The notes: generated from the letters alone by a model not told the origin. DNA of 64,000 bases from Candidatus Obscuribacterales bacterium (GCA_021732085.1 JAKFVQ010000027.1:248001-312000); one strand, 5' to 3'; positions 23,954 to 33,727 are shown, numbered from the stretch's first letter. Numbers and translations are program-made.

Positions 23954-26371
23954 ATGTCAAGGAAGAACTGGCGACGTCATGGTCTAAATAGTGCAGCGAC
24001 AATTCTGCTTTCGGCTCGTGGGCAAGCTATGCCAATGGCTGTCGTAGTTGTTATCGTCCTTTGCCTCTTAGGTGCCTGTGCAATCGGTTTGATTGTAATC
24101 TTCGGGGGATCCAACGAGCTTCAAAATGCGGTGGATTCAGGCAACCTCAATGTAGCAACAATGTCTATCGTTGGTCCGGAAGTGCAATTGACACCTCAGC
24201 AAGAGGAGCAGTTCGCAGGTGTTGCGGTGCAGCGCAGCGGAAAGTTCTACATCAATTTGGGCAACATCAATCGAGTCTGGGGACAGACCATGGCTGTCGT
24301 CCTCAATGGTCAGATGATGGATCGCGAAAACGGGCAACAAGTTTTTTCGCCCGAAGCACAACAGCATGTTCGCTACATTTACGGTCTAGCTACAGATATA
24401 AGCCGCCAGCTGACATCAAAGCTGCAGCAGCCAAGCACGGAGCTTTCGACGGCTTACAAGGATCTTTCAGGGGCCAATTCATTGCGCATGGTCGGACAAA
24501 GTGATCCGACTCTGCTCGGAGAAAATTGGAATACCTCCTTTTATGAGCAGATGCAGAAGAAGGATTCGAACGTATACATAAATACTGCTCAGCAATTTGC
24601 CAGCGGTGCCATTCAATTGCCGACCCAGCTTTTCAATCCTATGCGAGGCTACATGCTCGGCTACGAGCCATTCTCATTAAAGGATCCGATGAATGGCAAG
24701 TACGACTTTTGTTTCATTCCGCTTTCTCACGAACAACGTCCATTCATTGTCCCGCTGCAGAAATTTGATGTCGCAAAAAGTCCCGAATTCTTATCCGCCT
24801 TTTCGCTTCAAGGAGTGATACCACCAAACTCATTCTCATATTTGTCAAAAGCCGATGCGCCAAAAACCGAAGCCAAATTACAGAAAGTGGCCGCAGGGGT
24901 AGCAAAGGATGTGACTGCTGGTTACCCGATTCAATTTCCACGCGGGTTTATTCGCATCGATAACAATCCTGGTGTTGGACAAAATCCAGAACCCGGGCTG
25001 GGTCTCCAGGGGCTCCACGTAATTGATCATCTGAGCCAGATCGATGTAACTCCTGCTTACAAAGCACTGTTTGGAAGATCTGAGAGTCCGGTGCTAGCAG
25101 AAACCAAATTTAACCCACTACAGGTAAAAGAAGGATTGTACATACCCATAAGCACTTACGCGGCTAGAAAATTTGCTGTCGCGATGGCTTATGGAATGTT
25201 TGGTATGGGGATAGTTGGATTGCGCTGCGGTCCGCCGCCACCGCCTCCTGCTCTTTTCGGTTGGTTTATTTGCGCCTTTTTTACGGCAGCTTTTAACTCG
25301 ATTTTCATGATCTATGGACCTGAGTTAGTGGACGATGGTGGATTGAAAGCCGCAATGGGACATACTCCTGCTGTGTCTTATGGCGGTCCGATGTTGCACA
25401 GCGGCAAAACCAGGGAGTGGTTCAGTGTCTATGCGTCTAACGCAAATAACAACAAATTGCCTCTTATGCTTGAAGGCGGAAACACTGGTCCGATTTGGGC
25501 CGGTATCGCCGTGGGTGAACTAATTCGTCATGATTTTTTGCAGAATATGACCATTTCAATGCTTCCAATGGATATCGACATTTACTTTGCATGGATGCTT
25601 GCAAATGGTATGGGGCCTGATTACGAAAGCATGTTGGCTTATCATCCGTCAGATCAAATTACCTCGGGAATGAGAGTGAGACTTACTGGAAATCTGCCGG
25701 TGCCCAGCCTGATCAATCTGAACAGCAAGCGCTATGTTATGGATGGCGGAATGAAAGACTTCTTGGGTGATCGAGAAAATATTCCTGTGGTAAGTCCACT
25801 ATGTGCTGCTCTAAGAAGGCGAATGAGACTAATCAAACCCTCAGCCTCCGATAATGAGATGACGCAGGTACTCAAGGATACTAATGCAATTCCGCTTGGA
25901 TGTTCGGCGTTCATTTTTCTCGGTAGTGACAATAACTTAAAGCTTGGAATAGCCAGGGGGGCTAACTATATCGGCGGAGAAAAATTCCCAAGCTGGCTCT
26001 CGAGAGACTTTATGTATACGCGGCCAGATCCACGACAACCATGGACGCTTGCCAGGTATGAGGATACGATTCCCCGTTCCTACTATCGATTAGCTGATCC
26101 GACTAGAGATTTTATGAGCAAGTCGAAGGGCTTCTCGCAAGAAGTATCAAACGATTATCCTTCTACGATGCAAAACTTCGACGACTATATCTTCAGACCC
26201 GCAAGTGGTTTTAATGGACTCTTGGGCGCATTGGAGCTGCGTTCCGGGGTCAAGAAAGTATGTGCACTACCAGGTTCGAATACTAAGACCGATGGCATCG
26301 TCTGGGATATGCCAGAAAACTGTTTTATCGACGATGCGATGTACCAAGGGCGTTATGGTCCGAAGGAGTAA
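23954..26371 (+). CDS. TadG-like large extracytoplasmic protein
   Basis: 805 residues. An N-terminal anchor (AMPMAVVVVIVLCLLGACAIGLIVIFGG, about residues 25-52) follows a short basic segment, and NELQNAVDSGNLNVA then resembles the start of TadG/TadE-type Flp pilus proteins, where AADAAALAGA is usual. The remaining 750 residues should lie outside the membrane, apart from another hydrophobic stretch near 410-455 flanked by GPPPPPPALFGW. It lacks Glu at +5, so prepilin processing is doubtful. AGAGGAAA about 11 bases upstream supports the ATG. It stops one base before the next gene, arguing for coupled expression. Confidence 0.65.
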   Translation: MSRKNWRRHGLNSAATILLSARGQAMPMAVVVVIVLCLLGACAIGLIVIFGGSNELQNAVDSGNLNVATMSIVGPEVQLTPQQEEQFAGVAVQRSGKFYINLGNINRVWGQTMAVVLNGQMMDRENGQQVFSPEAQQHVRYIYGLATDISRQLTSKLQQPSTELSTAYKDLSGANSLRMVGQSDPTLLGENWNTSFYEQMQKKDSNVYINTAQQFASGAIQLPTQLFNPMRGYMLGYEPFSLKDPMNGKYDFCFIPLSHEQRPFIVPLQKFDVAKSPEFLSAFSLQGVIPPNSFSYLSKADAPKTEAKLQKVAAGVAKDVTAGYPIQFPRGFIRIDNNPGVGQNPEPGLGLQGLHVIDHLSQIDVTPAYKALFGRSESPVLAETKFNPLQVKEGLYIPISTYAARKFAVAMAYGMFGMGIVGLRCGPPPPPPALFGWFICAFFTAAFNSIFMIYGPELVDDGGLKAAMGHTPAVSYGGPMLHSGKTREWFSVYASNANNNKLPLMLEGGNTGPIWAGIAVGELIRHDFLQNMTISMLPMDIDIYFAWMLANGMGPDYESMLAYHPSDQITSGMRVRLTGNLPVPSLINLNSKRYVMDGGMKDFLGDRENIPVVSPLCAALRRRMRLIKPSASDNEMTQVLKDTNAIPLGCSAFIFLGSDNNLKLGIARGANYIGGEKFPSWLSRDFMYTRPDPRQPWTLARYEDTIPRSYYRLADPTRDFMSKSKGFSQEVSNDYPSTMQNFDDYIFRPASGFNGLLGALELRSGVKKVCALPGSNTKTDGIVWDMPENCFIDDAMYQGRYGPKE

Positions 26372-26372
26372 T

Positions 26373-27038
26373 ATGCGATCTAAATTCAAGTACATTCTAA
26401 TTGCCAGCCTTACTATGTTTGCCGCAAACAATGCTGCATTTGCGCAGCAGAGTCTTGAAAATACACTTCGGCAACAAGATCCTGCTGCTCTGCGCCAGTT
26501 GCAGAGTGCCACTCCCACCCTTGAGAAAATGGGAGTCAATATTCAAAATCTTCAAGAGCGGAACTCTGAACAAGAGATTCAAAAGATGGAGCGTAATACG
26601 GAATCTAAGTTGCCCGATAAGGGGCGAAGAGCCTATGGTGAGGCTAAGGATTTTGTCAAAGACCCTAACATCTCTGAATCAAAGCAAGCACCAACAGGAT
26701 TGCACGTTCCGATATATAGAGGCAACGATACTACTTACATGCGAACTGATCTTAAATTGTCGGTTTTGCCCGATTCTGATGATGGAACGGAGAATCTGAT
26801 GATTCTTGCTACAGAGTCTCCAGCCACCATTATTTCGTGGTATCGCACAGTCTTCAAAAGTGATGGGTGGAGAACAACCGAATCTCCCGCTTCTCCAATG
26901 GCGAAAGGTTATTCTTCGGGTGGATTTGAAGCCGAGAAAAATGGCTGGAAATGCCGTATTCAAATCTTCGGACGAAGCGCAGGAAAGCTCGGAACCCAAG
27001 TTTCTGTCATGGCCACGCCAACTGATAAAGGCGAGTAG
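26373..27038 (+). CDS. Secreted protein of the Tad-like locus
   Basis: 221 residues. ATG at 26373 is chosen because GAAGGAG lies five bases upstream and a signal peptide (YILIASLTMFAANNAAFA, ending near residue 24) starts there; the open frame upstream lies inside the preceding gene. Residues 25-85 are Gln/Glu-rich and helical. The C-terminal half (from about 105) looks like a compact alpha/beta domain with TESPATIISWYRTVFKSDGW, similar in style to small domains that bind at the envelope. I do not recognise the family. It is periplasmic or surface-located by inference. Confidence 0.68.
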   Translation: MRSKFKYILIASLTMFAANNAAFAQQSLENTLRQQDPAALRQLQSATPTLEKMGVNIQNLQERNSEQEIQKMERNTESKLPDKGRRAYGEAKDFVKDPNISESKQAPTGLHVPIYRGNDTTYMRTDLKLSVLPDSDDGTENLMILATESPATIISWYRTVFKSDGWRTTESPASPMAKGYSSGGFEAEKNGWKCRIQIFGRSAGKLGTQVSVMATPTDKGE

Positions 27039-27039
27039 A

Positions 27040-28608
27040 ATGCGTTGGTTGATGCTGCCCCTCTTGATGATTCTCGTAGTGCATGTGCAGCCTTCTGCCC
27101 TTGCGCAACGAAGCTTTGTTGGGAGTCTTGATCATGCCGCGATCTCTCGCCCTCAAGAGAAGAATATCTCCTCCACCCAACGACGACTAAATAACTTGAT
27201 CACACAGGTTACCGCATCGTCTCTCGTATCAAGTGCCATGCCGATCAACGTGACTGATGCTTGCAGAGCAGCTCTAGCACTTGAAGCCAATGGATATCAT
27301 TCTTTGTCTGAGGATGCTTGGCTTAGTGCGCTAAATCGTTTTCCGAATGACGCACTTCCGTATGCTGGTATTTTGAATTTCTATCAAAGATCAGGTAGCA
27401 GCTCCAAGTTCTTTAAAATGATAAATAAGTGCGCCAAGCAGTTTCCAAATGACGAAGTATTCCTTATGGCACGCCTTCAGGAGTTGAATCAGCGTCATGA
27501 GTGGGATAAGTCTTTTGAACTGGCAAAGAGCTTCTTGTCAAAACCGACTGTTGATGACTCGGCAATCATTTTTGAAGTGATTGCATTGCTTGGGAATGCT
27601 CAAAAGGAGAGAGCGCTTGAATTGAGTCACTTGCTTGAGATTCACGACGAGACAAACAATCTGCAAAAAAATGGGACGAGCCGTTCGATTTATGCACTAT
27701 GTCAGTTAAGCTTAGAGAGACCTTTGGCGGCTGAAAAAATTTGTAGGGATGTCCTTTCGCGTGATTCTAACTCAGAAATTGCCGCGCTGGTGTTGGTCCA
27801 ATCGCTGGAGAAAAGAGACAAGAGTGAAGAAGCCCTCGCTTTTATGAGACAGCACTTCTCGCATTCGCATTACAGCCGCGCCCTTGCTGGTGCTTACAGC
27901 TCGTTACTTGAGAAAATGGGATTGATTGACGAGTTGGCTTTGGTTCAATTATCCATCTACTTTCATGACCACTTAGAAATGGAGAAAAATTCTTCGTTGT
28001 TAAACAAGAGTATGATCCAGAATCCACACTCTTCAAGGCGGGATATGGAAATGCTCAAGGAGTCTTTAAGAGCTTCGTGTCAGGCTGACCGTAAATCGTT
28101 CTTGGCTATCTTAGCGCAAGTGGAACCGTTCAAGTTTTCCCAACTTCTTCAAAACAATCAGGCTCTTTTTGGTGGAGCCAAAGCAATGAGCATGATCGAA
28201 TTGCTTTTGGCTGATTGTTACCGAAACATTGGACGAAGTGACATATCGCGTTTTCATCTGCTAAAAGCAATGGAAACTATCCCTGATTATCAATCGAGCA
28301 AGCAAATCGCTTTATTCTTAGACGATGAGGCTTGTGAGCTTGTGGTCGCTTCTGAAGCATACGATCTCCTCTCTGCTCGCTTTAATGAAGCAAAGAAAGA
28401 CATGCTGGTGCAGAGAAGGTCAGCGCAGCTAAAGCGCGTACACAGTAATCCTGCACTTGCACAAAAATACAACTTCAAGCGTTTTGTTTATCAGTGTTAT
28501 GTGAAGAAACTCCTGTCAATAAAGAGCGAGCGGTCAGAATCGCTGCGAAGATTCATTGAGTCTCTAGCAAAGGATTTGGCAGTTAACGAGCAGCCTTCCC
28601 TTTTATAA
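27040..28608 (+). CDS. Secreted helical-repeat (TPR-like) protein
   Basis: 522 residues from ATG at 27040, two bases after the previous stop; a longer open frame starting upstream overlaps that gene in another frame. Residues 1-22 are a signal peptide (MLPLLMILVVHVQPSALA). The body is alpha-helical with degenerate TPR-like pairs, for example ALALEANGYHSLSEDAWLSA, AAEKICRDVLSRDSNSEIAA and EEALAFMRQHFSHSHYSRAL. It ends the Tad-like gene run and may be its periplasmic TPR component, comparable in position to TadD in other Tad loci. Confidence 0.72.
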   Translation: MRWLMLPLLMILVVHVQPSALAQRSFVGSLDHAAISRPQEKNISSTQRRLNNLITQVTASSLVSSAMPINVTDACRAALALEANGYHSLSEDAWLSALNRFPNDALPYAGILNFYQRSGSSSKFFKMINKCAKQFPNDEVFLMARLQELNQRHEWDKSFELAKSFLSKPTVDDSAIIFEVIALLGNAQKERALELSHLLEIHDETNNLQKNGTSRSIYALCQLSLERPLAAEKICRDVLSRDSNSEIAALVLVQSLEKRDKSEEALAFMRQHFSHSHYSRALAGAYSSLLEKMGLIDELALVQLSIYFHDHLEMEKNSSLLNKSMIQNPHSSRRDMEMLKESLRASCQADRKSFLAILAQVEPFKFSQLLQNNQALFGGAKAMSMIELLLADCYRNIGRSDISRFHLLKAMETIPDYQSSKQIALFLDDEACELVVASEAYDLLSARFNEAKKDMLVQRRSAQLKRVHSNPALAQKYNFKRFVYQCYVKKLLSIKSERSESLRRFIESLAKDLAVNEQPSLL

Positions 28609-28646
28609 ACGTTCATAGCCATCAAAGTTCTCGTGTCTTTGGCAAC

Positions 28647-29804
28647 TCATATTGTCCATTTGTCCAACGTCCGGGGCATTCGCACTGGCAATTTCGGCGA
28701 TAAATCGCCATTTTCTGATTTTACTTGGCGCGCGCCTAGGTGTTTTGATTTGTCCTCTGTATCACAGGAAGATGTCTGGTTCCAAATACTGGGTGAACTT
28801 GGAACTGCCAGATACTCACAAAGAGCACTGTAGGTTGGGAAGTATTCAAGGCGGAGCTGTCTAAAATTCGCTTTGGACTCTTCTTCACATGTTGAAGAAT
28901 ATCCTGCTGACTGGAGCCGTACATATAATTGGTGAAACTCATCATCGCCAATCTCCTGTTGGTTTAAAGCATCAACACTAAAGGTTGCAGCAAAGTCACG
29001 CACTAGCTTTGTTCCTAGGTGAAATGTCGTTCGGGCCGAAAAACAGTGTCTGCCAGGATCTACGCTCAACAACAGCGCAATCGCCTCTAACACAGCACCA
29101 AGGGACGTGAGCCACGAGGTACAGGTATCATTAGACCGAAAAAAAGGAAGAATTGGAAAAGCGATATGGCTCTCTAGTACTTCAGCGCACCAGTAATGAC
29201 ATTTATCGAAAAATGTGTCTAGCGATTCCTTTGCGTGCATTCGTGAAAAGGTTTCCAGTAGAACTATACCAGATGGAGGAACGCCGGCTAAGTTCGAAAC
29301 CACACAGACCAATGCTTCTCTTGGATGAATCGCTGAATTGAGGCCGAACATGATCGATAGAACTGAAGCCGTCAAAAGCATTCCAATCAACCCAGCACTT
29401 ATCATGACGAATTTGGCTGCGTGCGTTTTCAGGGCATAATAAGGACTAGCACCGATGAGCAGAACTGACTGCGCGGAAACATAGAGGGACTCAAACAGCG
29501 AGTTCATCGGTGGCGAATAATGGGAGCTTAGACCCAACGATATCAGAGCGAACCCTGCTGTTAGGAAACAGATCCAGACTATTAAGAGCACCAGTAGCGC
29601 GAACGGTGCAAATAGGCCTAATACCTCGTCTCTTAACTCCGGCTTAGAGATTGCCGATGCTATAACCCCAAATGGTCGCCACAATATTCGGTCTAGAAGA
29701 AAAGGAGCAATGCAGTAACGAGTGCTCATTCTTCTCGGGATTGCACTATAGAAAACATCGCGCAGAACAAACAGTATCAAAACAATGCCTAGAAAAATCA
29801 GCAT
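28647..29804 (-). CDS. Integral membrane protein resembling a two-helix ion channel
   Basis: 385 residues. Four hydrophobic segments occupy the first half: about 1-20, 65-95, 120-140 and 145-170. The stretch SLFESLYVSAQSVLLIGASPY between the second and third resembles the pore helix and filter of bacterial potassium channels, but the usual TVGYG-type filter is absent. The C-terminal half is soluble, with several cysteines and histidines. A channel-like or sensory membrane protein is the best guess; transport of an ion is not shown. The gene converges with the Tad-like run, leaving 38 bases between stops. Confidence 0.6.
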   Translation of the reverse strand: MLIFLGIVLILFVLRDVFYSAIPRRMSTRYCIAPFLLDRILWRPFGVIASAISKPELRDEVLGLFAPFALLVLLIVWICFLTAGFALISLGLSSHYSPPMNSLFESLYVSAQSVLLIGASPYYALKTHAAKFVMISAGLIGMLLTASVLSIMFGLNSAIHPREALVCVVSNLAGVPPSGIVLLETFSRMHAKESLDTFFDKCHYWCAEVLESHIAFPILPFFRSNDTCTSWLTSLGAVLEAIALLLSVDPGRHCFSARTTFHLGTKLVRDFAATFSVDALNQQEIGDDEFHQLYVRLQSAGYSSTCEEESKANFRQLRLEYFPTYSALCEYLAVPSSPSIWNQTSSCDTEDKSKHLGARQVKSENGDLSPKLPVRMPRTLDKWTI

Positions 29805-29986
29805 AACTACTCATAAGCTCCTTTATCCGCAGCAAAGCGCGCTTTCCATTTGCTGGTATCACGATCACTTGACGCGATAGCGCCTGTTAGCTTCTGGTTT
29901 ATCATATTTACCTCACAATCAGAGAGCGTATTGCTGACGCACCAGTCGGCTTTGCTTTTGCGGATCCTAGTTGTTCTGATTTCACG

Positions 29987-31576
29987 TTAGTGCATTCCCA
30001 CAGCGGCTTTCCCGCTGGATTTTTTTAGACACAAAACGGCAATGCAGCCGCATGCCATGATGACAGCAAAGATATAGAAGCTGTCACCAAACGCCAGCAA
30101 ATTTGCCTCTCTCCTAATGGTGGTGTCTATTACCGCAACTGCTTTTTGTTGGGCTACGGAAATATCAAAACCTTTGGATACAAATGCGTTAGTAAGCAAT
30201 TCCAATCGGTCTCGAACAATCGGCGTGTAAATGGATACGGTGTCACTGATTATTTGGGAATGAAACTTCTCTCGATTTGTCAGCAGGGTGGAGACTCCCG
30301 CAATGGCGAATGAACCCCCTAGATTGCGCATCATATTGTACAAAGCGGATGCGGACCCTAGACGCGCACTCTCGATTCCCTCGACGGCTATTGCCGACAG
30401 AGGTACAAATATTAGTGGCAGTCCTATGGCACGCACCACAAGTGGTAGCACTAGTTGCGGGCCTGCGACATAGTAATCTATAGAAACATCCATTGCAAAG
30501 CCTAGCAAAAACATAAGCAGTCCGACAAAAATTAGAATTCGCCCATCGATCCTTTCCGTTAGCCATGGTATCAAAGGCATTACGAAAAGCTGCGGAATAC
30601 CGAACCACATCATCACCTCGCCGATCTGGAGAGCGTTGTATCCCTGAATCTGAGATAGGTACAAGGAGAAGCTATACTGTGGACCGTAAAGTCCCGCTCC
30701 GACCGCTAAATTGACAATGCTGGAGAAAAAGAAATTTCTTTTGAAAAAGAGTCGTAAATCGATGAAAGGCTCTTTTGTTCTAAGCTCTATCATTAGCCAA
30801 AGTGACAGCGCTAACACCGCGATCACCGTAAGCCTCACCATCAGGTCCGACCCAAACCAGTCTTTCCGGTTACCCTCTTCCAGTACTGCTTCCAGGCAGC
30901 CCAGTCCAACAGCCATTGTAATTATTCCGGCCCAATCGCCATGTTTCAACAATGACCAATCGGATTTAGACTCTTCCAGTAAAGCTCCAAGCACTGCAAT
31001 CAGGAGCAATCCCGGGGCTACGTTTAAGTAGAAAATATACTCCCAGCCGAAATTCTCTGTGATCCAACCGCCGAGCGAGGGTCCTATGGCTGGCGCAAAC
31101 GTAGCGGAAATTCCAAAGATTGACAGGCCAATTGATTGTTTAGATTGTGGAAGTTTTTCCAAAATTATCTGCATAGCCAGCGGAATCAAAACACCGCCAG
31201 AGAATCCTTGAAACGCGCGGAATGTGATCATTGAAGGCAAGTCTTGCGCAAGAGCGCATAAACAAGATGAAAGCACGAAAATAGCAGTGTTAGTGAGCAG
31301 ATAGTTCTTCATTCCAACAGCTCGCGACAGGAAAGCACTCAGGGGAATGACGATGATTTCGGCAATCAGATATGAGGTCGAAATCCAAGAACCTTCGTCA
31401 ATGGTGGCGCCAAGCGCACCTTGAATCTCAGCTAAGGAAGAATTTGTGATTTGAATATCAAGCACTGCCATGAACGCTCCCAGGCAGGCTGTCAGAATTA
31501 CAATCCAATCCAGGACGCTAACTTTCCTTTCGGATTTTTCGTCCGCTGATGCTTGCTGTGATATCGAAGCGCTCAT
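29987..31576 (-). CDS. emrB: EmrB-type drug efflux permease (MFS, DHA2 family)
   Basis: 529 residues with the 14 predicted membrane segments of the DHA2 family. FMAVLDIQITNSSLAEIQGALG (about 37-58) is the conserved first-helix motif, GSWISTSYLIAEIIVIPLSAFLSRAVG follows, and FRAFQGFSGGVLIPLAM matches the family pattern. It exports toxic compounds using the proton gradient, working with the membrane-fusion protein encoded immediately upstream. The ATG is one base after the emrA stop, so translation is coupled. The outer-membrane partner is not in the window. Confidence 0.9.
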   Translation of the reverse strand: MSASISQQASADEKSERKVSVLDWIVILTACLGAFMAVLDIQITNSSLAEIQGALGATIDEGSWISTSYLIAEIIVIPLSAFLSRAVGMKNYLLTNTAIFVLSSCLCALAQDLPSMITFRAFQGFSGGVLIPLAMQIILEKLPQSKQSIGLSIFGISATFAPAIGPSLGGWITENFGWEYIFYLNVAPGLLLIAVLGALLEESKSDWSLLKHGDWAGIITMAVGLGCLEAVLEEGNRKDWFGSDLMVRLTVIAVLALSLWLMIELRTKEPFIDLRLFFKRNFFFSSIVNLAVGAGLYGPQYSFSLYLSQIQGYNALQIGEVMMWFGIPQLFVMPLIPWLTERIDGRILIFVGLLMFLLGFAMDVSIDYYVAGPQLVLPLVVRAIGLPLIFVPLSAIAVEGIESARLGSASALYNMMRNLGGSFAIAGVSTLLTNREKFHSQIISDTVSIYTPIVRDRLELLTNAFVSKGFDISVAQQKAVAVIDTTIRREANLLAFGDSFYIFAVIMACGCIAVLCLKKSSGKAAVGMH

Positions 31577-31577
31577 T

Positions 31578-33053
31578 TTAATGCACCCAAACTTTTACTT
31601 CGCAGGACATTCCAGGTGAAATTAATTGATCAAACTGATCAAGACAATCATGATTGAAAACGATTTTGACCGGAATTCGCTGAACGATCTTAGTAAAATT
31701 GCCGGTCGCATTATCCGGTGGCAGTAATGCAAACGATGCACCGGATGCAGGCGAAAAGCTTTCTACGTGTCCAGAGAATTCGCGATCTCCAAATGCATCA
31801 ATTGAAATTTTCACTCTTTGACCAATGCGCATGTTTTTTAGTTGAGTTTCTTTATAGTTGGCTACAATCCATTTATCGGTGCCTACTACTGATAAGAGTG
31901 GGGTTCCCGCCTGGACTCGTTGCCCTTCTTCCACTGTCTTCTTGCCGACCTTTCCTGATACGGGAGCGACTATTCTTGTATAGCCCAGGCGCAGCTTCGC
32001 ATTTTTTACGTCTGCTTCTGCTTCTCTGATTGCCGCTTGGCTTGAAGCTTGCTGTTCCTCGTTTACTCTAATTTGCGCGTCCGCTGCATCCGCCTGTAAC
32101 GCTTGCGCCCTTGCATTTACTAGTTGCGACTTGCTGATTCTTAACTCTGCATATGCCTGGTTTAACCTTGAATTGGACTGCTCGATCGCTTCCATGGATC
32201 CGTCCCGAGCAGCTAGCGCAACATCATAATCCTTACGTGCTGATTCCAGCCTTTCGGTCGGCACAGCGCCCTCTTTAGCAAGGGACTCGTACCGATCAAG
32301 ATCTAGTTTTGCCTTATGCAATTCCGCTTCGCGTTCGATAAGTTTTTGTTTTGCAAGGACTACGTCTTTCTCTGCGGTCGTAATTCCGGACTCTGCTTTC
32401 GTTATTGCACTCTGTGCTTGAGCAATGCTTCCATCTGCATTCTGACTAACCGCTGAGAAATTCCTGGCAGCATACACGACTACCTGTTTTGCTGCAGTTG
32501 CGTCACGCTGAACTTTCAGCACCCGGGCCTGCGCCTTCTCCAACTCAACTTGAACGTCCTTTGGATCAATCGTCGCTAGGACTTGACCTTCTCTTACCCA
32601 CTGATTGTCTTTGACGAGCACTGATTCGATTGTCCCAGCCAATCGAGAGCTAACTTGATGGACGTGTCCTGTCACGTACGCATCCTCCGTTTTTTCGGTA
32701 CTCAGAAACTCATAAATATTCGGGTAATAGGCGAGCGCTCCTGTTAAGCACATCAACACCGTTAGGACAGTCATAAATAGACGTATCAGCTTATGGAATT
32801 TTGATCCCTTTTGCTTAGACGTAGGCGTTTCGATAGATGATTGTTCAGTCGGCTTGACTGGATTCTGCGGCAATTGGCCGGTTGTGCCTTGTTTCCACTG
32901 GTCCGTAACACTAAGGTCGAATTGCATAGCTTGTTCGGTGTGCGCCGCTTCTTCATAAACTTGCTCTCGGTTTTGAGCGTGTGCGAGCGGTTCAGACTCC
33001 AGCCTTTTGCCATCTTTTTCAGTTCGCCGACTCAATTGTCCTATAGTTTTCAT
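31578..33053 (-). CDS. emrA: EmrA/HlyD-type membrane fusion protein
   Basis: 491 residues. A single membrane anchor at about 87-109 precedes TEDAYVTGHVHQVSSRLAGTI (121-141), the classic start of EmrA. The lipoyl half-motif LVKDNQWVREGQVLATIDP, a long coiled coil (about 170-330), a second lipoyl half (IVAPVSGKVGKKTVEEGQRV) and a beta-barrel domain (GTDKWIVANYKETQL) follow. The cytoplasmic N-terminal segment of about 85 charged residues is longer than in ordinary EmrA. It links the inner-membrane pump to the outer membrane. It is the middle gene of tetR-emrA-emrB, 12 bases after the regulator. Confidence 0.9.
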   Translation of the reverse strand: MKTIGQLSRRTEKDGKRLESEPLAHAQNREQVYEEAAHTEQAMQFDLSVTDQWKQGTTGQLPQNPVKPTEQSSIETPTSKQKGSKFHKLIRLFMTVLTVLMCLTGALAYYPNIYEFLSTEKTEDAYVTGHVHQVSSRLAGTIESVLVKDNQWVREGQVLATIDPKDVQVELEKAQARVLKVQRDATAAKQVVVYAARNFSAVSQNADGSIAQAQSAITKAESGITTAEKDVVLAKQKLIEREAELHKAKLDLDRYESLAKEGAVPTERLESARKDYDVALAARDGSMEAIEQSNSRLNQAYAELRISKSQLVNARAQALQADAADAQIRVNEEQQASSQAAIREAEADVKNAKLRLGYTRIVAPVSGKVGKKTVEEGQRVQAGTPLLSVVGTDKWIVANYKETQLKNMRIGQRVKISIDAFGDREFSGHVESFSPASGASFALLPPDNATGNFTKIVQRIPVKIVFNHDCLDQFDQLISPGMSCEVKVWVH

Positions 33054-33065
33054 ATTGGCCTCCGG

Positions 33066-33662
33066 TCATACATGGTGGTGCCTCAAGCCTTCACAGAGAA
33101 GATCCAGAAGTAGAGAAAGATCTTGCCTTAGTGCGTCCAACGAGGGGCGTGATGGGTTCGTAAAGTGCCGAGGATAGGGCGGCAGGTAGGAAGTAAGTGC
33201 AGAAAGTACGACTGACGTCATTGCGGACGTGTCTACCTGTTTATCGATTTCCCCTTTGACTTTTGCTTTCTCAAAAAGACTTCGGATGATTTCAGGCATC
33301 TTTTTTGTGTGGTCGATCAATAAGACCTGCAATCGGGCGCTCTGAAATATCAAAGCTTCTGGGCTTCGTAAGCTTGCTGTCACGCTGTAAATGCCTTCGA
33401 CCATTTTGAGTAGCATTTCTTTTAAGGTATTAAGACAGTCTGATTCTGTTGCTTCAACAATCGCGCTCAAGCGTGTATTCATCTCGTCGATATGGTTGCA
33501 ACAGATCTCCAGCAAGATTTCTTCTTTATTTTTGAACTCGGTATAGAGAGTTGCCTTGCTCATCGGCACCGCACGAGCAATCTCCTCAATCGTCGTTTTC
33601 TCATAACTTTGAACGCCAAACAACTCGCGAGCAGCTGCTGTGATTCTTTGTCTCTTGGTCAT
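33066..33662 (-). CDS. TetR/AcrR-family repressor of the efflux operon
   Basis: 198 residues. The N-terminal DNA-binding domain is clear: RITAAARELFGVQSYEKTTIEEIARAVPMSKATLYTEFKNKEEIL, with its helix-turn-helix at about 26-48. The rest is a variable ligand-binding helical domain. As first gene of the operon it most likely represses itself and emrAB until a drug or metabolite binds. An inverted repeat over its promoter (33692-33727) is the likely operator. Gaps to emrA (12 bases) and emrB (1 base) show one transcript. Confidence 0.9.
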   Translation of the reverse strand: MTKRQRITAAARELFGVQSYEKTTIEEIARAVPMSKATLYTEFKNKEEILLEICCNHIDEMNTRLSAIVEATESDCLNTLKEMLLKMVEGIYSVTASLRSPEALIFQSARLQVLLIDHTKKMPEIIRSLFEKAKVKGEIDKQVDTSAMTSVVLSALTSYLPPYPRHFTNPSRPSLDALRQDLSLLLDLLCEGLRHHHV

Positions 33663-33691
33663 ATGACCCTCTTCTGTTTGCTTCTTACGGT

Positions 33692-33727
33692 ATTGTATAC
33701 GAATAAACGAAAATCGTACAATCGTTT
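33692..33727 (-). promoter_or_regulatory. Promoter and probable TetR operator
   Basis: On the minus strand TTGTAC (33721-33716), an 18-base spacer and TACAAT (33697-33692, 5/6) form a promoter. Arms AAACGA (33705-33710) and TCGTTT (33722-33727), 11 bases apart, give a 23-base dyad over the -35 region, the size of many TetR-family sites. Autorepression is inferred. Confidence 0.55.

Noticed and set aside
26205..26372. Longer start for the secreted protein at 26373
   Set aside because: It lies in another frame of the preceding gene; the signal peptide and GAAGGAG site place the start at 26373. The same reasoning removes the extension before 27040.
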